Source of the DNA: Nomia melanderi
Taxonomy: Eukaryota > Arthropoda > Insecta > Hymenoptera > Halictidae
Assembly: GCF_051020985.1 (NCBI RefSeq)
Contig: NC_135001.1
Location: 16,671,896-16,735,895, forward strand
Direction: 5' to 3'
DNA: 64,000 nt
Positions 1-11,811 of this stretch are shown piece by piece (the stretch's first letter is position 1; every line of letters starts with the position of its first letter). The translations under genes and the position numbers were made by a program. The notes under the pieces were generated by a model. The model was not told the origin of the DNA. It did no database searches and saw nothing but the letters and a program-made list of their open reading frames with translations.

Positions 1-196
1 GAAAGGCGCCTCGGTGTTCCGTGGTAGTCGGGGGTGATTTAGGTATACGATCTCGGGCGAAGAATAAGAGAGAGGGTTAACTATAGCGTGTATACGGATA
101 AGACGAGCGAACGTTTGGGCGGAAGAAAGAGAGGAGTCCGCGTGGGGGTGGTTGCGAAGATAGAGCTCCGCAGAAAGCAAAAGTGTGGGTGTGTGT

Positions 197-239
<43 letters not shown>

Positions 240-600
240 GAATTTGAAGGCAAGAGTGGGAGGAGAGAAGTGGGATACCAGGAAGGTAACTTCTGGTAAG
301 TTGGTCCACACCTACCGAGTAAAACGGAGAAGCAGAGGGTGAAGGGTCTGAAATATACGCGCGAGGATGTGAAATTTATGTGTAGCCACACCTGGTTAGT
401 GCTTACATGCGAAATAGTCTCATAAATTTCCATACGCGAACCGTCGGGGTTTAAATCCTGCCGGTGCCGAAAGCGGGAATATTGGTTAACAGCCCCAGCG
501 TTGTACCGAGCTTTTGTGATTTTTGCTTCGGCCGCTGCCGTCACTGATGCATGAAACCGTGTACACGCCAAGAAATTTTCCCAAAAATCTCACGCATTGT
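1..600. other. Purine-rich, moderately GC-rich block
   Basis: The plus strand is strongly purine-biased for about 300 bases around a GA microsatellite and then returns to mixed sequence. Long minus-strand reading frames here are only the pyrimidine complement (Ser/Leu/Pro runs) and are not treated as genes. It could be 5' UTR or promoter DNA, but no TATA box, splice pair or convincing reading frame was seen. Bases 600-838 are AT-rich with nothing recognised. Confidence 0.4.
198..234. repeat. (GA)n microsatellite
   Basis: Uninterrupted GA dinucleotide repeat of about 17 units, preceded by a short GT run. Seen directly. Confidence 0.95.
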
Positions 601-837
601 TCACCATGGTCAGAAAATCATTTCTGTTTTATACGAGCGGAAGGGATGAATTTCGGTAGAAATATCTTCCTTATTGTTGGTTGTTAAAGTGAGTACGATA
701 GATCTGAAGTTTATTATTAAGTCAAAGTTAGGCAACTAAAAAATTTGGAATCAGTTATTCGGTAAGAATATAGGTTGGATCTTTTCATTTCAGTGTTAAC
801 ACTTATAAGTACTGTTGATGTACAGTTATAGTCGAAT

Positions 838-1067
838 CACAGTGTTACTACGATTAATGTGCATTATTCAAATTTATAAAATTACCTTCTTGAAATTTTC
901 CTATAAGAGCTCCGAGAGTGCATCTGTTAAGATTTTTATTAAATTAAAACTGAGATTCCGTTAAATAAATGTCTTTAGTGATTTCTCGGAAAACCATCTT
1001 TTCAATAATTGGAAAAGAAGAAATCAGGAATGGGTCATTGTGACCTGCCTGGTAGTTCTAGTGTTAA
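838..1067 (-). mobile_element. TTAA-MITE family A, copy 1 (5' end eroded)
   Basis: Its right end GGTAGTTCTAGTGTTAA matches the inverted tip of the family A copies at 18263, 28666 and 30424. Internal blocks are shared with the copy at 28666, including a Ser-rich-free stretch reading AGAAATCAGGAATGGG and a CTCCGAGAGTGCATCTG block. The left tip is recognisable only by position and about half-identity. Family A is non-coding, about 225 bp, with TTAA at the ends, so it is probably a piggyBac-type non-autonomous element. Orientation is opposite to copies 18263 and 30424. Confidence 0.6.
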
Positions 1068-2215
1068 TAATTTTAAATTTCGACGCTCATATTATAATAA
1101 AATAGTTTCAAATGAAGAAACTCCAAGATCCATACAATCGTTTATGGTACACGAATTAGAGGCAAGACAATAGTACGGTGATGTAGGTACTGCATTGGTT
1201 CGAAGTTTCCAATCTCATCATTAAGAGCGCAACTACTTTCTGTTCTGCAGTTTCGATCCCATGTCGCCTTCATCCCTTAAACTTTTCGTACAGACGCAGG
1301 TGTGTTTAACTGCACAACATTCTGCATATAGAATTTTTTTCTTCTATCTTCCCGGCACGTGCATTTGCATAACTAGTTAAACGCAAATCAACATATCTCA
1401 GTTGGTTTGTGCATGACTTCTATAGAGCGCAAGATAGGAAATAGAATTTTCATAGCGAGTATTAAAATAAATTAAGGTCATAATTGTTTCAGATTATTCT
1501 CTACGTACATGGAAAATAAAAAATATTTACGTAAACTGCACTTCCTTAAAGTTCTAATATCTCGATCGCAGTATATAATATCGTAACAGAACTGACCAAT
1601 TGAATTTCTGGACAAGTTGTGATTGCAAATTGCAAGATACAAGACGTTACTAAGAAAAAGTAATTAAGGTATCTACTGATCAGTAGATTCACCAATGAGT
1701 GGATAGACTAAGCTATAACTAATCTACTAATCAACAATTCTTAAAAAGACCAATGTAACTTTTATTTACAGATATACAAACTATTTTCGGAAAGCAATGT
1801 CAAACGTTTTGCAGGCGTAGTACCGACATTCTAGCTCAGTCATTAAGGGATTATTAATTTTTAATCATTTAATTTTCATACCCACTGCGTGCGCAATGAC
1901 AGAAGTTCAAGGATCACGCTGCTTCGACGAAAAAAAATGAAATTGACGAAAATAGACGGGAGCAACAAAACCTGCAGCGAGGTCTGGCTTCGACACGGGG
2001 ATTTGTCGATCGCTGTCACGGTACGAGGACCGTGGAATAGTATGGCGAAGAGAGGGTTGGAGAGGATAAAATGATTGTGCGGTCAGCACCAGCAATCAAT
2101 GCCTCTGCGTATGGCACGCATGGAATCCGATAACACTGACCGTTTCCTGGCCTCTCTTACGTGCGAAGACACCCCACACCAAGTCAGTTCTCATAAAACT
2201 GGCTGCCCTGCATCT
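1068..2215. other. AT-rich stretch, no gene seen
   Basis: Mixed AT-rich sequence with scattered short reading frames, all below about 65 codons and without splice or composition support. No repeat or RNA gene was recognised. Confidence 0.4.
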
Positions 2216-2217
2216 CC

Positions 2218-2286
2218 TATATAACTGTTCAACAGTGACAGGATTTTATATCAAACGTTGTAAGCTTGTATTGATCTTCGGTAAGT
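2218..2286 (+). promoter_or_regulatory. Possible TATA promoter with short first exon
   Basis: A TATATAA box at 2218-2224 is followed 33 bases later by TCAAAC, a plausible initiator at 2251. A consensus 5' splice site, CG|GTAAGTATT, lies at 2281. Together they could define a non-coding first exon of about 30 bases. All three motifs are short and could coincide by chance in AT-rich DNA. Confidence 0.2.
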
Positions 2287-3698
2287 ATTAGGAATCGGTA
2301 ATAATGGGCATCTCGTGGATTAATGAAAAATACCTGTGAGTAGATCAATTAAAATGACGATGGCATCTGCAGTAACAAAATGAATAAGGAACAGACAACT
2401 AAATGAATGAGCATTCCTCATTTCGTCTGTGAAGGTCGTACTGTAAAGATTTCTTATGTATGTATTATAAAGTTTTTGTAATCATTTCTTATTCGTAGAA
2501 TAAAATTAAGAGTAAATATTGAAAAATGGTAAAAATGACAAACTGATCCAAGTTTTACGTGAAATTTCATTTCTCATCTGCAATATTTAATCTATATTTT
2601 GTAGAATTTATAATCTGTTAGAAAGCGGTTCAACCATTCACGCGCTTGATACATGGCGATCGGCGTGTTACTTTCGTCGTGAGCCTTTCGGTTCCGATTT
2701 CCCATCGGTAGCGTTCTTCCGTGCTAAAATGTCGTCATGCGAGCATGTTTGTACAAGGCCTGCGAGGTATTTTTGTGATATTAATAAAATGGTACATCAA
2801 TGAATTTCGTTTTGCTCAGCCTAATTCCAACATAGTCAAGAAGCACCGTTAATTATTTCAAGTCACCTAATACTCGATTTGATATATTAGCAATGTTTCA
2901 TGCAAATATTTTGGACTATATACGTTACAAAAATTATACGATATTCATTTGTGGACAATTTTTAAGCAGAAAAGAAGTAAAGTCTTACGGTCCTATGAAA
3001 CAATCTGTGGTTTTAATATCATTCGTCATAAAAGAGCTTCAATAATAAAATTTGTTTCCTGCAGATCATGCAATAATTGAATATTTTTCATTACGATCTG
3101 CTAAGGAATATTATTAATGTATTCTTAACTTACTGAATGGCAATATGATTAACGGATTTCGATCGAATTTAAGATAACTCGTTTTAAAATATTTTCCACA
3201 TTTTCGAATAAAACGTTCGCGCCGTTTGTATTTGCATACTCTTGTTGAATTCGGTAACGATGAAAATAATCTGATTAACAAGAGAGATTTAAAAGTAAAA
3301 TGGAAATTACGTGATTCAAGTTCTGCGGTTCCTCTTTGGAAAACTCGTAACGAAACGTGTGCGTGGAATTAACAGATTTATTTTAGCTGATACATTATGA
3401 TAACCACAATAAAACCCCAAATTACAGAAGCAAAATTGCAATATTGTTTCTTATAGTAGAAAAATGTATTTTCACTCTATTGTAAATGTCCTTAACTCTC
3501 AGTTACCAATTCCAAAAGTATTCCAAAAGTCGCCGCTTACGTTTGTTCATGTTTGGATCTCTCAGATCTAATGGACGATTACTAAAATAACTGAAAATCA
3601 GTAATACACATTAACAGTTCGAGAAACCTTCTATAGTAATCATACATATTTGAACGTCTACAGAAATCAAGATTAAAAAACCGATAATGACACACCTT
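2287..3698. other. AT-rich stretch, no gene seen
   Basis: Unremarkable AT-rich sequence with a slightly GC-richer patch near 2630-2770. No reading frame, RNA or repeat that could be supported. Confidence 0.4.
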
Positions 3699-3952
3699 TA
3701 ACCAGTTAACTGCGTTCGACGAGTACAAGCGTCATCCTAAAATCAAAATGATACTAATTCCTTCAACGATAAAGTATTTATTGTTTCAGATAAACATATA
3801 ATTCTTTTCCCTTTTGCTTTAGCTTCTCGTTAAAGTACATCGACTGCATAAAGGCTGCATTTAGCTTGTGTCAGGCGAGTGTACACTTCATTATTTGATT
3901 TCATTGCGAGTATCAGAGATTTCCGAAATTAAACTCCACAGTTCACAGGTTA
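3699..3952 (+). mobile_element. TTAA-MITE family B, copy 1
   Basis: It starts with TAACCAGTTAACTGCG and ends with CACAGTTCACAGGTTA, an imperfect inverted tip (TAACC.GTTAACTG). About 254 bp, non-coding. The interior is shared with copies at 11812, 17334 and 24727, for example ATGATACTAATTCCTTCAAC, followed by TTTCAGATAAACAT and TTCATTATTTGATTTCATT. The ends are TTAA-like, so piggyBac-type mobilisation is inferred. Confidence 0.75.
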
Positions 3953-4454
3953 GAATTAAAGAATGAAGGTTTCTATTCACTATGTTCCACAAAAATTCAT
4001 ATTTCCCTCCCATCTTCATAAAACTAAAGGCAAAGCTATTCAGCCCGGTCTCGCAGTAGCCGGAGATCTCAGGTCGAGCAACAGAAAAGGAAATCAGCGT
4101 GGAAATCTGGAAAGCGCGACGGGAATCGCGCGCGTATCATCGCTAATCGAATATTACCCCGGAAAATCATGCGATATCAAGCGAACGTTCTTCCCGGTTT
4201 TATTTCCCCGCGGACAAAGCGGGAGACTTTCAAGCCGAAGTGCCGTAGTAAAAGTTCGCCCGGCTTTTGTTCGTGGCGCACGTCCATTCCTTGTCATCTG
4301 CCTCCACGGCGAGTACCAAAATTGCGTTACTGTTGAGAGCAGCCGCCACGGCGGCGGGGTTGTACCCTATAGAGAGAGCCACAGAGAAGTGTAGAATGGC
4401 CAGAAACTACGGAGAGAGGAGGAGAGAGCGAGAGGGAACCGGGTAAAGGCGAGT

Positions 4455-4503
4455 CGTGGCACGGCGCGGCACGGCACACCACGGCACGGTACGGGCACGG
4501 TCT
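4455..4503. repeat. Degenerate GGCAC-type short tandem repeat
   Basis: Repeated GGCAC, GGCGC and GGTAC units are packed with little intervening sequence. Confidence 0.6.
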
Positions 4504-4856
4504 GCGCGTCCAGGGCGGAGGGATCCGCTTTATTGGAGAGTGTTGCTATCGACAGCCTCACGCCGTTGGGTTGTTAGGGGTAGGTAGGTAGGTATACTCT
4601 GCCGCGGTTCGCTGCATTTTCTCTGTTATCGTTGTAGGGGGTCTGAGCGAAGCCGCGCGGACAATGCCGGATCCCCGTGGCGGATGGCGAGAGAAAGTAA
4701 AAATTAACGAGAATTCAAGCTCGGCCAGAGCCATTGAAAAATTGTCCGGCATTCCCGGCCACCTAAACGCGCGAGCGCGCGCTTGGGTGTTCGCCCGTGG
4801 AGGTTCTGTGTGTGTCAGGGTTTGAGACTTGCTGCCGGCCGTATTATTTTGGCGTT

Positions 4857-4940
4857 TCTCTTTCTCTCTTTCTCTCTTCCTCCCCTCATCACACTCTCTC
4901 CCTCTTTCTCTCTCTCTCTCTTTCTCTTCCTCTCTCTGTC
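4857..4940. repeat. Imperfect CT-rich tract
   Basis: Almost uninterrupted pyrimidines on the plus strand, mostly CT and TTTCT units. Confidence 0.85.
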
Positions 4941-5260
4941 ACTCGTTTTTTTTCGTGGCCGGCTTCTGTACTTCCCTCTCACGCACTTGGTGCCTCCGGT
5001 TCATCCCCTGGATTCCTTTATCCACCACTGTCCATGCTTCGTTCCGTTTCAGCATCCTTCCTGGCTGAGCCGTTCGTCCTCTGCACCGCTCCCCGCTTTG
5101 TGTTCGCCGACATGTCGCGCGCATGCCGTTCTCTCTTCAGCCCACCCTCCGTACCCCCCTTTTTTGCGCTCTCTCAATAATGTTGCCTCCTACGTCATAG
5201 CATTATGCTCCCGTTTCACTATTACTGCATAGATGTTGCGTTGTGCGCTGACACTTTCTG

Positions 5261-5690
5261 TCGCTGAACATTTTTCCCGGGCATATTAGAATCTTTCGAT
5301 TAAGGAGAACGCTGTAGCGCAATTATTTCTGGAATTGTTGGGAGTTTACTGTTCGCCACGAATTTACGGTATTAACGATAACGGTGACAATGAAGTTGTA
5401 GTGCAATTAATCATTTTTAATCAATGTTTCATGTAATGTTTTCAATGATTCAAACGGTTCTCGGTGTCATTGATAAACGTGACGACCTGCAGCGTTCATT
5501 TTCTAGGTATTTTTTTTTTACAGTATCAGTAGCGATAACATTATCTTGGTAGACATACTTTCACTCTTGGTATAAACGTGACAATGGCAACATCAAAGTG
5601 TTTTCCTCTGATGATAGCTTTTATGGGTTAAGTATAGAACATAAAAAAACAAAAGGTGCTGTGTTGCGTACCTTGCGTTTCCATATGCCT
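5261..5690. other. AT-rich stretch, no gene seen
   Basis: Return to AT-rich sequence after the CpG block. No feature recognised. Confidence 0.35.
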
Positions 5691-5935
5691 TGGCTTTTCA
5701 TAAAAAATATTGAATCCCTATTTTTTGGATCGGTTTAATATTTGACTCACAACCCTTTAGCTTCAATGATGGTTTGAACTTGTTTTGGCATATTTAATCC
5801 TAACTTTTTTTAGTATTATGGTGTAATATTGTATCTGTTTAGCGTTTACACTATAAAGGAACATGTTTATCTAATAATTTAATTTTTAAAATAAAACTGT
5901 CGAGTTTAAATCGAGACTCTAGCAGACCATTCTGA
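5690..5935 (-). pseudogene. Tc1-like transposase C-terminus, fossil 1
   Basis: Read on the minus strand, 5930-5904 gives W-S-A-R, one frame shift, then D-L-N, matching the WPAxSPDLNP motif that carries the third catalytic acid of Tc1 (DD34E) transposases. About 40 codons on, near 5820-5753, comes ITP*Y*KKLGLN and then MPKQVQTIIEAKG. This fits the family's C-terminal pattern (a PEYLKKLV-like segment, then MPRRxxxVIxAKGG). After another frame shift, VKY* at 5746-5735 fits the usual terminal TKY. Two internal stops and at least two frame shifts show that it is dead. The N-terminal half and the terminal inverted repeats were not found. The match was made by eye against general knowledge of the family. 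Confidence 0.75.
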
Positions 5936-8340
5936 AAGTTTGAATGGTTGAAGAAGTAGGAAATTTTTCATATCTATCACTGCATCCTATCAACCTCAAC
6001 ATTCCGATAGTAGCATATTCTCAATCGTTCCTCTCAAATTGTTTAATAATTTGTTGTTCGATAATTTGTTTTTCGACGATTTTTAATACGATAATGTTGT
6101 TGGCATTGGCGCAGTACATAAATACTTCTACCGAATGTATGTATTTAGTTTTGCCACTTCATCGTAAACCGTGTAACTTAAAATTGAATAAAAAATTTAC
6201 TCTGTTGTCTCTTTATTTTCATAAATTCATCCATTTGTATGGAACACTAATGTCATTCGAAGATGTAATGAAATATTGAATTATTCTTCATTTTATAATA
6301 AATGATTGGAGAAAAACTTGAAAAAAATTGACAAAGGTTAATTAATTTTATACAAACATGTCGATAATAACATTAAGTTTTGCTTTAATCTCTTACTAAT
6401 AAACATGTTTCAATGAATCATTGTCATTAAAATGTTACTACGTACCACATATATTTAGATTTTGTAATTAAATTTAATAAAGTATATAGTTTAATTGATT
6501 GTACGATTGAATATATTTATATCAGAATGATTATTTTAATATTATATTATTTAAACAATCTAAAAATATTCTGTATAGAAGCAGTATTATAAGTCTTAAT
6601 TAATAATTCAGAAAAGTAAAGGGCTGAACAATGTTACCCGACTCGAAGAATATGAAATTCACAACTCCGAAGAAGGAAATTGAGAAAGTAGTGTGGTCAT
6701 TCCCACAGCTTGATTAATGGATGTACTACTGAAAAAAGGCGAGCATAAATACGGGCGTGTATCATTCGTCATTGGCGTAAACGTTGAACTACGTACTCGC
6801 CTCGGAGGAAATCTGTCGAGTAAGATAATGGAATAGAATTGGAGCCGATTACACGAGAAAAGAATTGCATTAGAATGATCGATGAACATTGTTATCTGAA
6901 ACAGAAACTAAATAGCAAAGTACTGCCCTCCATTAATTACATTTAGCTAGAGAAAATAAGTTATAAAGGTTAGCCGAAACGATCACGTGTCAGACTCTTG
7001 ATTACGGATCGAAGTGATATACCATATCGTAAAGTTTATTACATTTTTTTAGTTTTTACTATTTTCGTAAAAATACGAGTCCATACAAAAGTTACCGTAT
7101 TTTACTTCCGAGTTTCCTTCTACTTAAAGTGTTACTAAACTTCAAATTACACGTTACGTTACAAAATTGCCATAAAATATTCAACACGATTATAAAGAAA
7201 ATGCAAACTTTTCGGATGTATTCGTTGCATAATAAATAAAAAAACAGTTCGTTATTCTTATGTTATCTTGTAACACGTTTCTGATGTTACGTATCAAATC
7301 TGCTTAAATTCGCTGACGAAATTAGATGAATTGATTTCTGTTATTCAAATAATGCATCTTTATTTACTCGAATGAGAATGCAAACATTATCGAACGAATG
7401 TCCACTGTACGAATGCAGACACTTTGATCGATAAATGAACAATTTTCCATACGAATTTGTATCCAATTGATTGCGTATTCATCAGCATCAAATGCAAATC
7501 TATACGAATAAAATTGAATTCACTTTTATTCTTATTTTTAATCCGTTACTCGAATAAAGTTTCTCCAAGCATTAAAAGAACGAGCAGTCGGCTAGCGATG
7601 TCGATCGAGTAGGGACGCACATATTCACGGATGAAATGCAATGGCCGGTACCGATAGACCGTGGATCTGTATGCATACACCTTGTGGCGCTAACCTTTTT
7701 CGAAGCAGTATTCCAAAAAAGTAACGGATACGCTTTGATTTCGTATGAAATTCCATGTCTACCGGTATGCTCTGTGCAAGTTGCAGCGCACACAGGACCG
7801 AGAGATACACGCTTCAGCACATAGAAACTATATTCTTTCTAGAGATCTCAAGTTATGTAGCATGAAATTCCTCTCGTTTGTCAGCTCGCATATCTCCACT
7901 GCGACCTATTTAACGGAGGCGCGTGCCTATAGAATTTAATACACATTTAAGTTTATTCTGTTGCACCGATCTCGACTTCCTTGCTAAATTGAATAGCTCC
8001 TTGTATTATCGTTCTCGAAGCAGAAAGTTTTATCATTGATACCTCTATTTATTGATCAAAACGTATATTGCTAATATTTAATCCCAAATAAATATTAAAA
8101 TATTATTTATACTATCTAGAAGTAAAAATTATTTAGATAATAAAATATTCAACACGTTTAATGCCATGGGGGTCACCGATGACACTCAACCAAATTGAAT
8201 TATTATTGTTAACTCGATTAAACGATGATTGTTTGAAAATATTTCTATATTATAAATAATGCTACCTAATGCGGTGGTATTCAATTAGTTGAACGTGCGA
8301 TAATAATAACTCAATTCAATCAAATCATTTAATATTATAC
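5936..8340. other. AT-rich stretch, no supported gene
   Basis: A 111-codon plus-strand frame at 5944-6279 is long for such AT-rich DNA and encodes a Leu/Ile-rich peptide. It has no splice signals, family match or start context worth trusting. It includes a degenerate duplication (ATAATTTGTTGTTCG, then ATAATTTGTTTTTCG) at 6046-6078. The rest is AT-rich with a GC-richer patch at 7570-7930 and nothing recognised. Confidence 0.35.
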
Positions 8341-8350
8341 TTTCATCCAC

Positions 8351-8373
8351 TATATATATATATATGTGTGTGT
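8351..8373. repeat. Compound (TA)n(TG)n microsatellite
   Basis: TA units run directly into TG units. Seen directly. Confidence 0.9.
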
Positions 8374-9480
8374 AATCGTCTATGAACACCTGGAAGCGGC
8401 GATACATTTTTTCTAAAAAGAATTATGTCTGTTACTTCTAAAGTGTTCAATTAACATTGAGTAACTGAAATGATACCAACCGCCGTTTTATATTACTATA
8501 TATAAATTTACAATAACTGAAATGTAACCTTCGTGGTAGGGAGTCCACATAAAATATAACGAATGCGAATATTATTCAGTTTATATTAATTAAAGGAAAT
8601 AATTGATTTCCCCTGATAAATTAAAACCGTAATTATGAACGAATCAATATATTTACTCTTGTAATGATCATATATTCATTGTTCTTTCGGAAAATCATTA
8701 ACCATGAAGTTCATCAATTTAATAAGAAAGGAAATCATAAAATCAGACATTAATGAAATAATAACGATAAAAATGCGATTATCGAAAATACGAAATTTGT
8801 ACTGAAAATTACATTCAAAATTACATATGATTGTAATACATAAGATTCTAGATTGTTTTACATTTATAAGAAATCTGAGAGTGCAAAATTGCACAAAATG
8901 CACATGATACAAAGAAAAAATATAAAACATTCAAAGTATAACACTTTCCACAGCATTTATTAGGAAAAATCTTTTTCTGTCGCAATTCCATTTTTCCAAT
9001 GACATTCTGAAGTATTCAAATTTGCATAAAAATCCACAGCCTAATGGCAACAATTATAAAATCTCCTTCAAACAGCATCAAGAATATCAATTTATTTCCG
9101 GACACTATATAAACACGGCGTGAAAAAGTATCTCCCAACCCGCGAAGCAAACAAAATTATAGAATAACAACTATCTGCGCCCGTCATTCCGATATCCGGA
9201 AACAAGTGGAAAGGAAAGAAAAGAAAAAGAAAACAAGAAGGGAGAAGAGAAGAAAGAGCGGAAAAAGGAAGAAGCGGAGGGTAAATGTTCTACACGATTA
9301 CATAAAGCCACCAGCCATTCGTAAGCGAAGGTGGTGACTTCTCTTTTTTCCACGTTGTCCTCCTCGTACTGAATCGATTAAAGGGTGGTGCCGTCGAAGC
9401 GGTGTATCCTTTCAGGGTAACGGATCATTACCATCCCCTCATTTAATTTAGATTAGCAAGCCCGGGGGTATAAGAGCCAG
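8374..9480. other. AT-rich stretch, no gene seen
   Basis: AT-rich up to about 9100. A TATATAAAC motif at about 9108 precedes a purine-rich patch at 9200-9285. No splice or coding support. Confidence 0.35.
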
Positions 9481-9870
9481 CTACGACGGTACCCGACCGA
9501 ACTTCCACGGCGTCCCTTTCCCCTCCGCCCCCTAGCCACGCGATGCTCCTCCGCCGTACAAGAAACTACTTTTGCGTACTACTTTGTTTCACCGTACGCA
9601 TAATATCATGTAGATGTAGCCGGGCCGCGCCGCCGTGAATGGAAATTCGTCCATTTCGCAGCGAAAAGTGTTTCGATACGGAATGCGGCGACGTGTGTTG
9701 TGTTGACAGTCGTGGTTTCTTTTAAAACGTCGGCGGAGGTTACAATCGTTTCCGCGCGGCGATGCTGCACGAATCCAATTGAAAGAACCAGATAAGCGGC
9801 GTTGATATTTCCTGCGCGACCGCCGCGCGACATACTACGGAACTTTGGTTTGCATTTTGACATCGACCTT
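9480..9870. other. CpG-rich block
   Basis: GC-rich, CpG-dense sequence between AT-rich flanks. The 85-codon minus-strand frame inside it is not distinctive. It is a candidate regulatory block, with function inferred only from composition. Confidence 0.35.
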
Positions 9871-9914
9871 TCCGAGTGGCTCTTTATTCTTTCTTTTACA
9901 TTCGTAATTGCTGA

Positions 9915-10157
9915 TTAACCTTTTAACTACGGCGGGGCTAGCCATGAGGCTATACCTATGTACGGCGAGGTTTGACGCGGTCTGTGTATTATAAGTATAG
10001 CACTACGATTTTAGAGTTATAGAAGTATTCACTGTGTAATTACGTTAGATTTAGACTATAATGTGTACAAATATCGATGACGGGGAAAGAATTGAGCCGC
10101 TATAGTGATAATATACACGAAAGACACTATAGTAGCGTGTAGTAGGTAAAAGGTTCA
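9915..10157. mobile_element. TTAA-MITE family E (single copy)
   Basis: The left end is TTAACCTTTTAACTACGG. The reverse complement of the right end is TGAACCTTTTACCTACTAC, so the tips pair over CCTTTTA.CTAC. The element is about 243 bp and non-coding. The left TTAA is intact and the right one has become TTCA. Size and tip (TTAACC..TT) agree with families B, C and D, so a piggyBac-like origin is inferred. Confidence 0.6.
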
Positions 10158-10980
10158 TTTTTGACACTTTGATCGTCTTGTTACGTTACAGAGTATTGGT
10201 GACAACTTTTTGTGTAGGTTTGAAACTTAATTTTGTGGGCGAGACATCGAACAAATCGAGTTTTGTTGGATCTGTGAGATGCAAGAAGGTTAGAGCAGTC
10301 GCTTTGGAAACACTTGACATTTCAGTTTGTGTTTTATTAGGAAAATTGCTTTGATTGCAATTTCGTGAGTATATATTTGGCAGTCGACATGTTAAACGGT
10401 AATTCAAGTTGTCGCGTATTTTAAGTTACTTTTGGAATTGAAAACAATTCTAAATTGTCCTTGATAACTACTCGTAACCTGTTTCAATTAAGAATTTAGT
10501 AATGAGTAGATACCTACTTACTTTGTGTAGAATTTTATTGCAGAAATTTGATAAAATAAGCAATGTGTGTGAATGACTGTAAGTCCAGCGTTGGATACTG
10601 TTGAAATTCATTTTAACATTAGATTTAACATTTAACAAATAATCATTGATTATATTAATTTCTTGAAAATAAAATTTCTTATCCTGTTAAAATATAAGAA
10701 GCACCGATTTCTATAAATGTTATTCCCTTCCATTTAATACTGAACAAAAATTATTAAAACGTCATTGAAATTGCAATAATTATTAAAATGTATGTTAAAT
10801 CATTTGACAATTCTAATAGATGAAAATAAAGCAACACACTCTTTTATGGTTCTGATTATAGTAAATACTTATTACTCATATGTAAATGAAAGTAAGAATA
10901 CGTCATGTAAATTAAATGTTCTATTGTTCTTGTAAGTAACATAGACTATTTTTTGACGCTTTTATGCGCTGATAGTCGCA
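10158..10980. other. AT-rich stretch, no gene seen
   Basis: Overlapping plus and minus frames of 60-73 codons at 10169-10407 have no supporting signal. Otherwise AT-rich with nothing recognised. Confidence 0.35.
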
Positions 10981-10984
10981 TAAA

Positions 10985-11180
10985 GAACATGGGATTCTTC
11001 GAATTCTTTTCGCTTTAATTCCATTTCATCCCACTAATGTTCGAACGGATTTAAATCCGGCGACTAAGCTGGTCAGCTAAGCTAAGAAAATCAATCCGAT
11101 TAACCTTAAATTTATTTTGTTACTTTTTAAATTGTTTCAGTCTACGTACTGTATCTCTGGACGCAGAAATGTTTTACATT
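10985..11180 (-). pseudogene. Tc1-like transposase fossil 2, internally deleted
   Basis: The minus strand from 11075 to 10998 reads *PA*SPDLNPFEH, then *WDEMELKRKEFE. This is the Tc1-family motif WPAQSPDLNPIEHLWDEM with the Trp, Gln and Leu codons each turned into stops. The D of SPDLNP is the third catalytic acid. Just upstream on the same strand (about 11172-11122) is NISASRDTVRRLKQ, which resembles the second DNA-binding helix of Tc1 transposases (SxxTVRRRL). The catalytic core between the two pieces is missing, so the copy was internally deleted before or while it decayed. No terminal repeats were identified. Confidence 0.75.
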
Positions 11181-11810
11181 TAATGTACCTCTTAAATAAA
11201 ACGATCGCTAGAATTAAAGAAAAATTAATTTCAACGCTCGAAAATCGTGTCAAGATCATTTTATCTTCCATTTTTGGTTTCTACGGCGTATTTTTTAAAA
11301 TCTAAAACAAAATTCAAATTAATGTAGACTACAATATCTTAATAATGTAAAGATTAAAGTGGCTGTAAAATTAATAAAAAATTAGTATTTATCGAAATTC
11401 GTCAGTGATTTCAGTATTTTATAATTAGAATTTTCAACACAAAAGTTGGGGAAAGCCTCTTAAAATGTGCCTCGGTAGTAACAAAGCGCCAGACTGTTTT
11501 TATAATCTTTACGTGCGATTACATAGGAAAGACACGACGCAAACTAATAATCCGGTTTATCTCTATAATTACTTTCCTGCACGAGATACAAGATAAACAT
11601 TTTGTACAGCATGTGTTTTCTTGATAAACTATTGAAAGCTCCGTCGTCAGTTTAATTTAATTTAAGAGCACTTTTAATTCTCTTATCCGGCAACACTCTT
11701 TTTTAACACTCAGAACTGCAATGTCAATATGATTCAGCAACGCCATATTAAGAGACTATGACAATAGGAAGAATCAAAATCTACATTATTCCTAAGTAAA
11801 TAAATATTGA
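11180..11810. other. AT-rich stretch, no gene seen
   Basis: Nothing supported. A family-A-like tip, TTAACACTCAGAACTGC, occurs at 11705 but no partner end was found. Confidence 0.3.
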
Positions 11811-11811
11811 A

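Larger units (their letters stand above)
4050..5260. other. CpG-rich block with degenerate GGCAC repeats and CT tracts
   Basis: GC content and CpG frequency rise sharply. The block holds a degenerate GGCAC/GGTAC tandem array at 4455-4503, a (GGTA)n run at 4579-4594 and an imperfect pyrimidine tract at 4857-4940. Reading frames here are overlapping, low-complexity Ser/Leu/Phe frames and were not accepted. It may be a promoter or 5' UTR block, but no coding exon was recognised. Confidence 0.45.

Noticed and set aside
430..480. GGGTTTAAATCCTG resembling a tRNA B box
   Set aside because: No A box at the right distance and no cloverleaf could be drawn.
77..571. 164-codon minus-strand frame
   Set aside because: It is largely the pyrimidine complement of a GA microsatellite. 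Ser/Leu runs, no splice or domain support.
3963..4394. 143-codon frame just after a MITE
   Set aside because: It runs across the boundary between AT-rich and CpG-rich DNA, with no domain, splice signal or consistent composition.
5944..6279. 111-codon hydrophobic frame in AT-rich DNA
   Set aside because: Unusually long for its composition, but it contains a local duplication and no family or splice support. Kept only as a note.
8154..8480. TTTAATGCCATGGGGGTCACCG looked like a MITE tip
   Set aside because: No inverted partner or second copy found.
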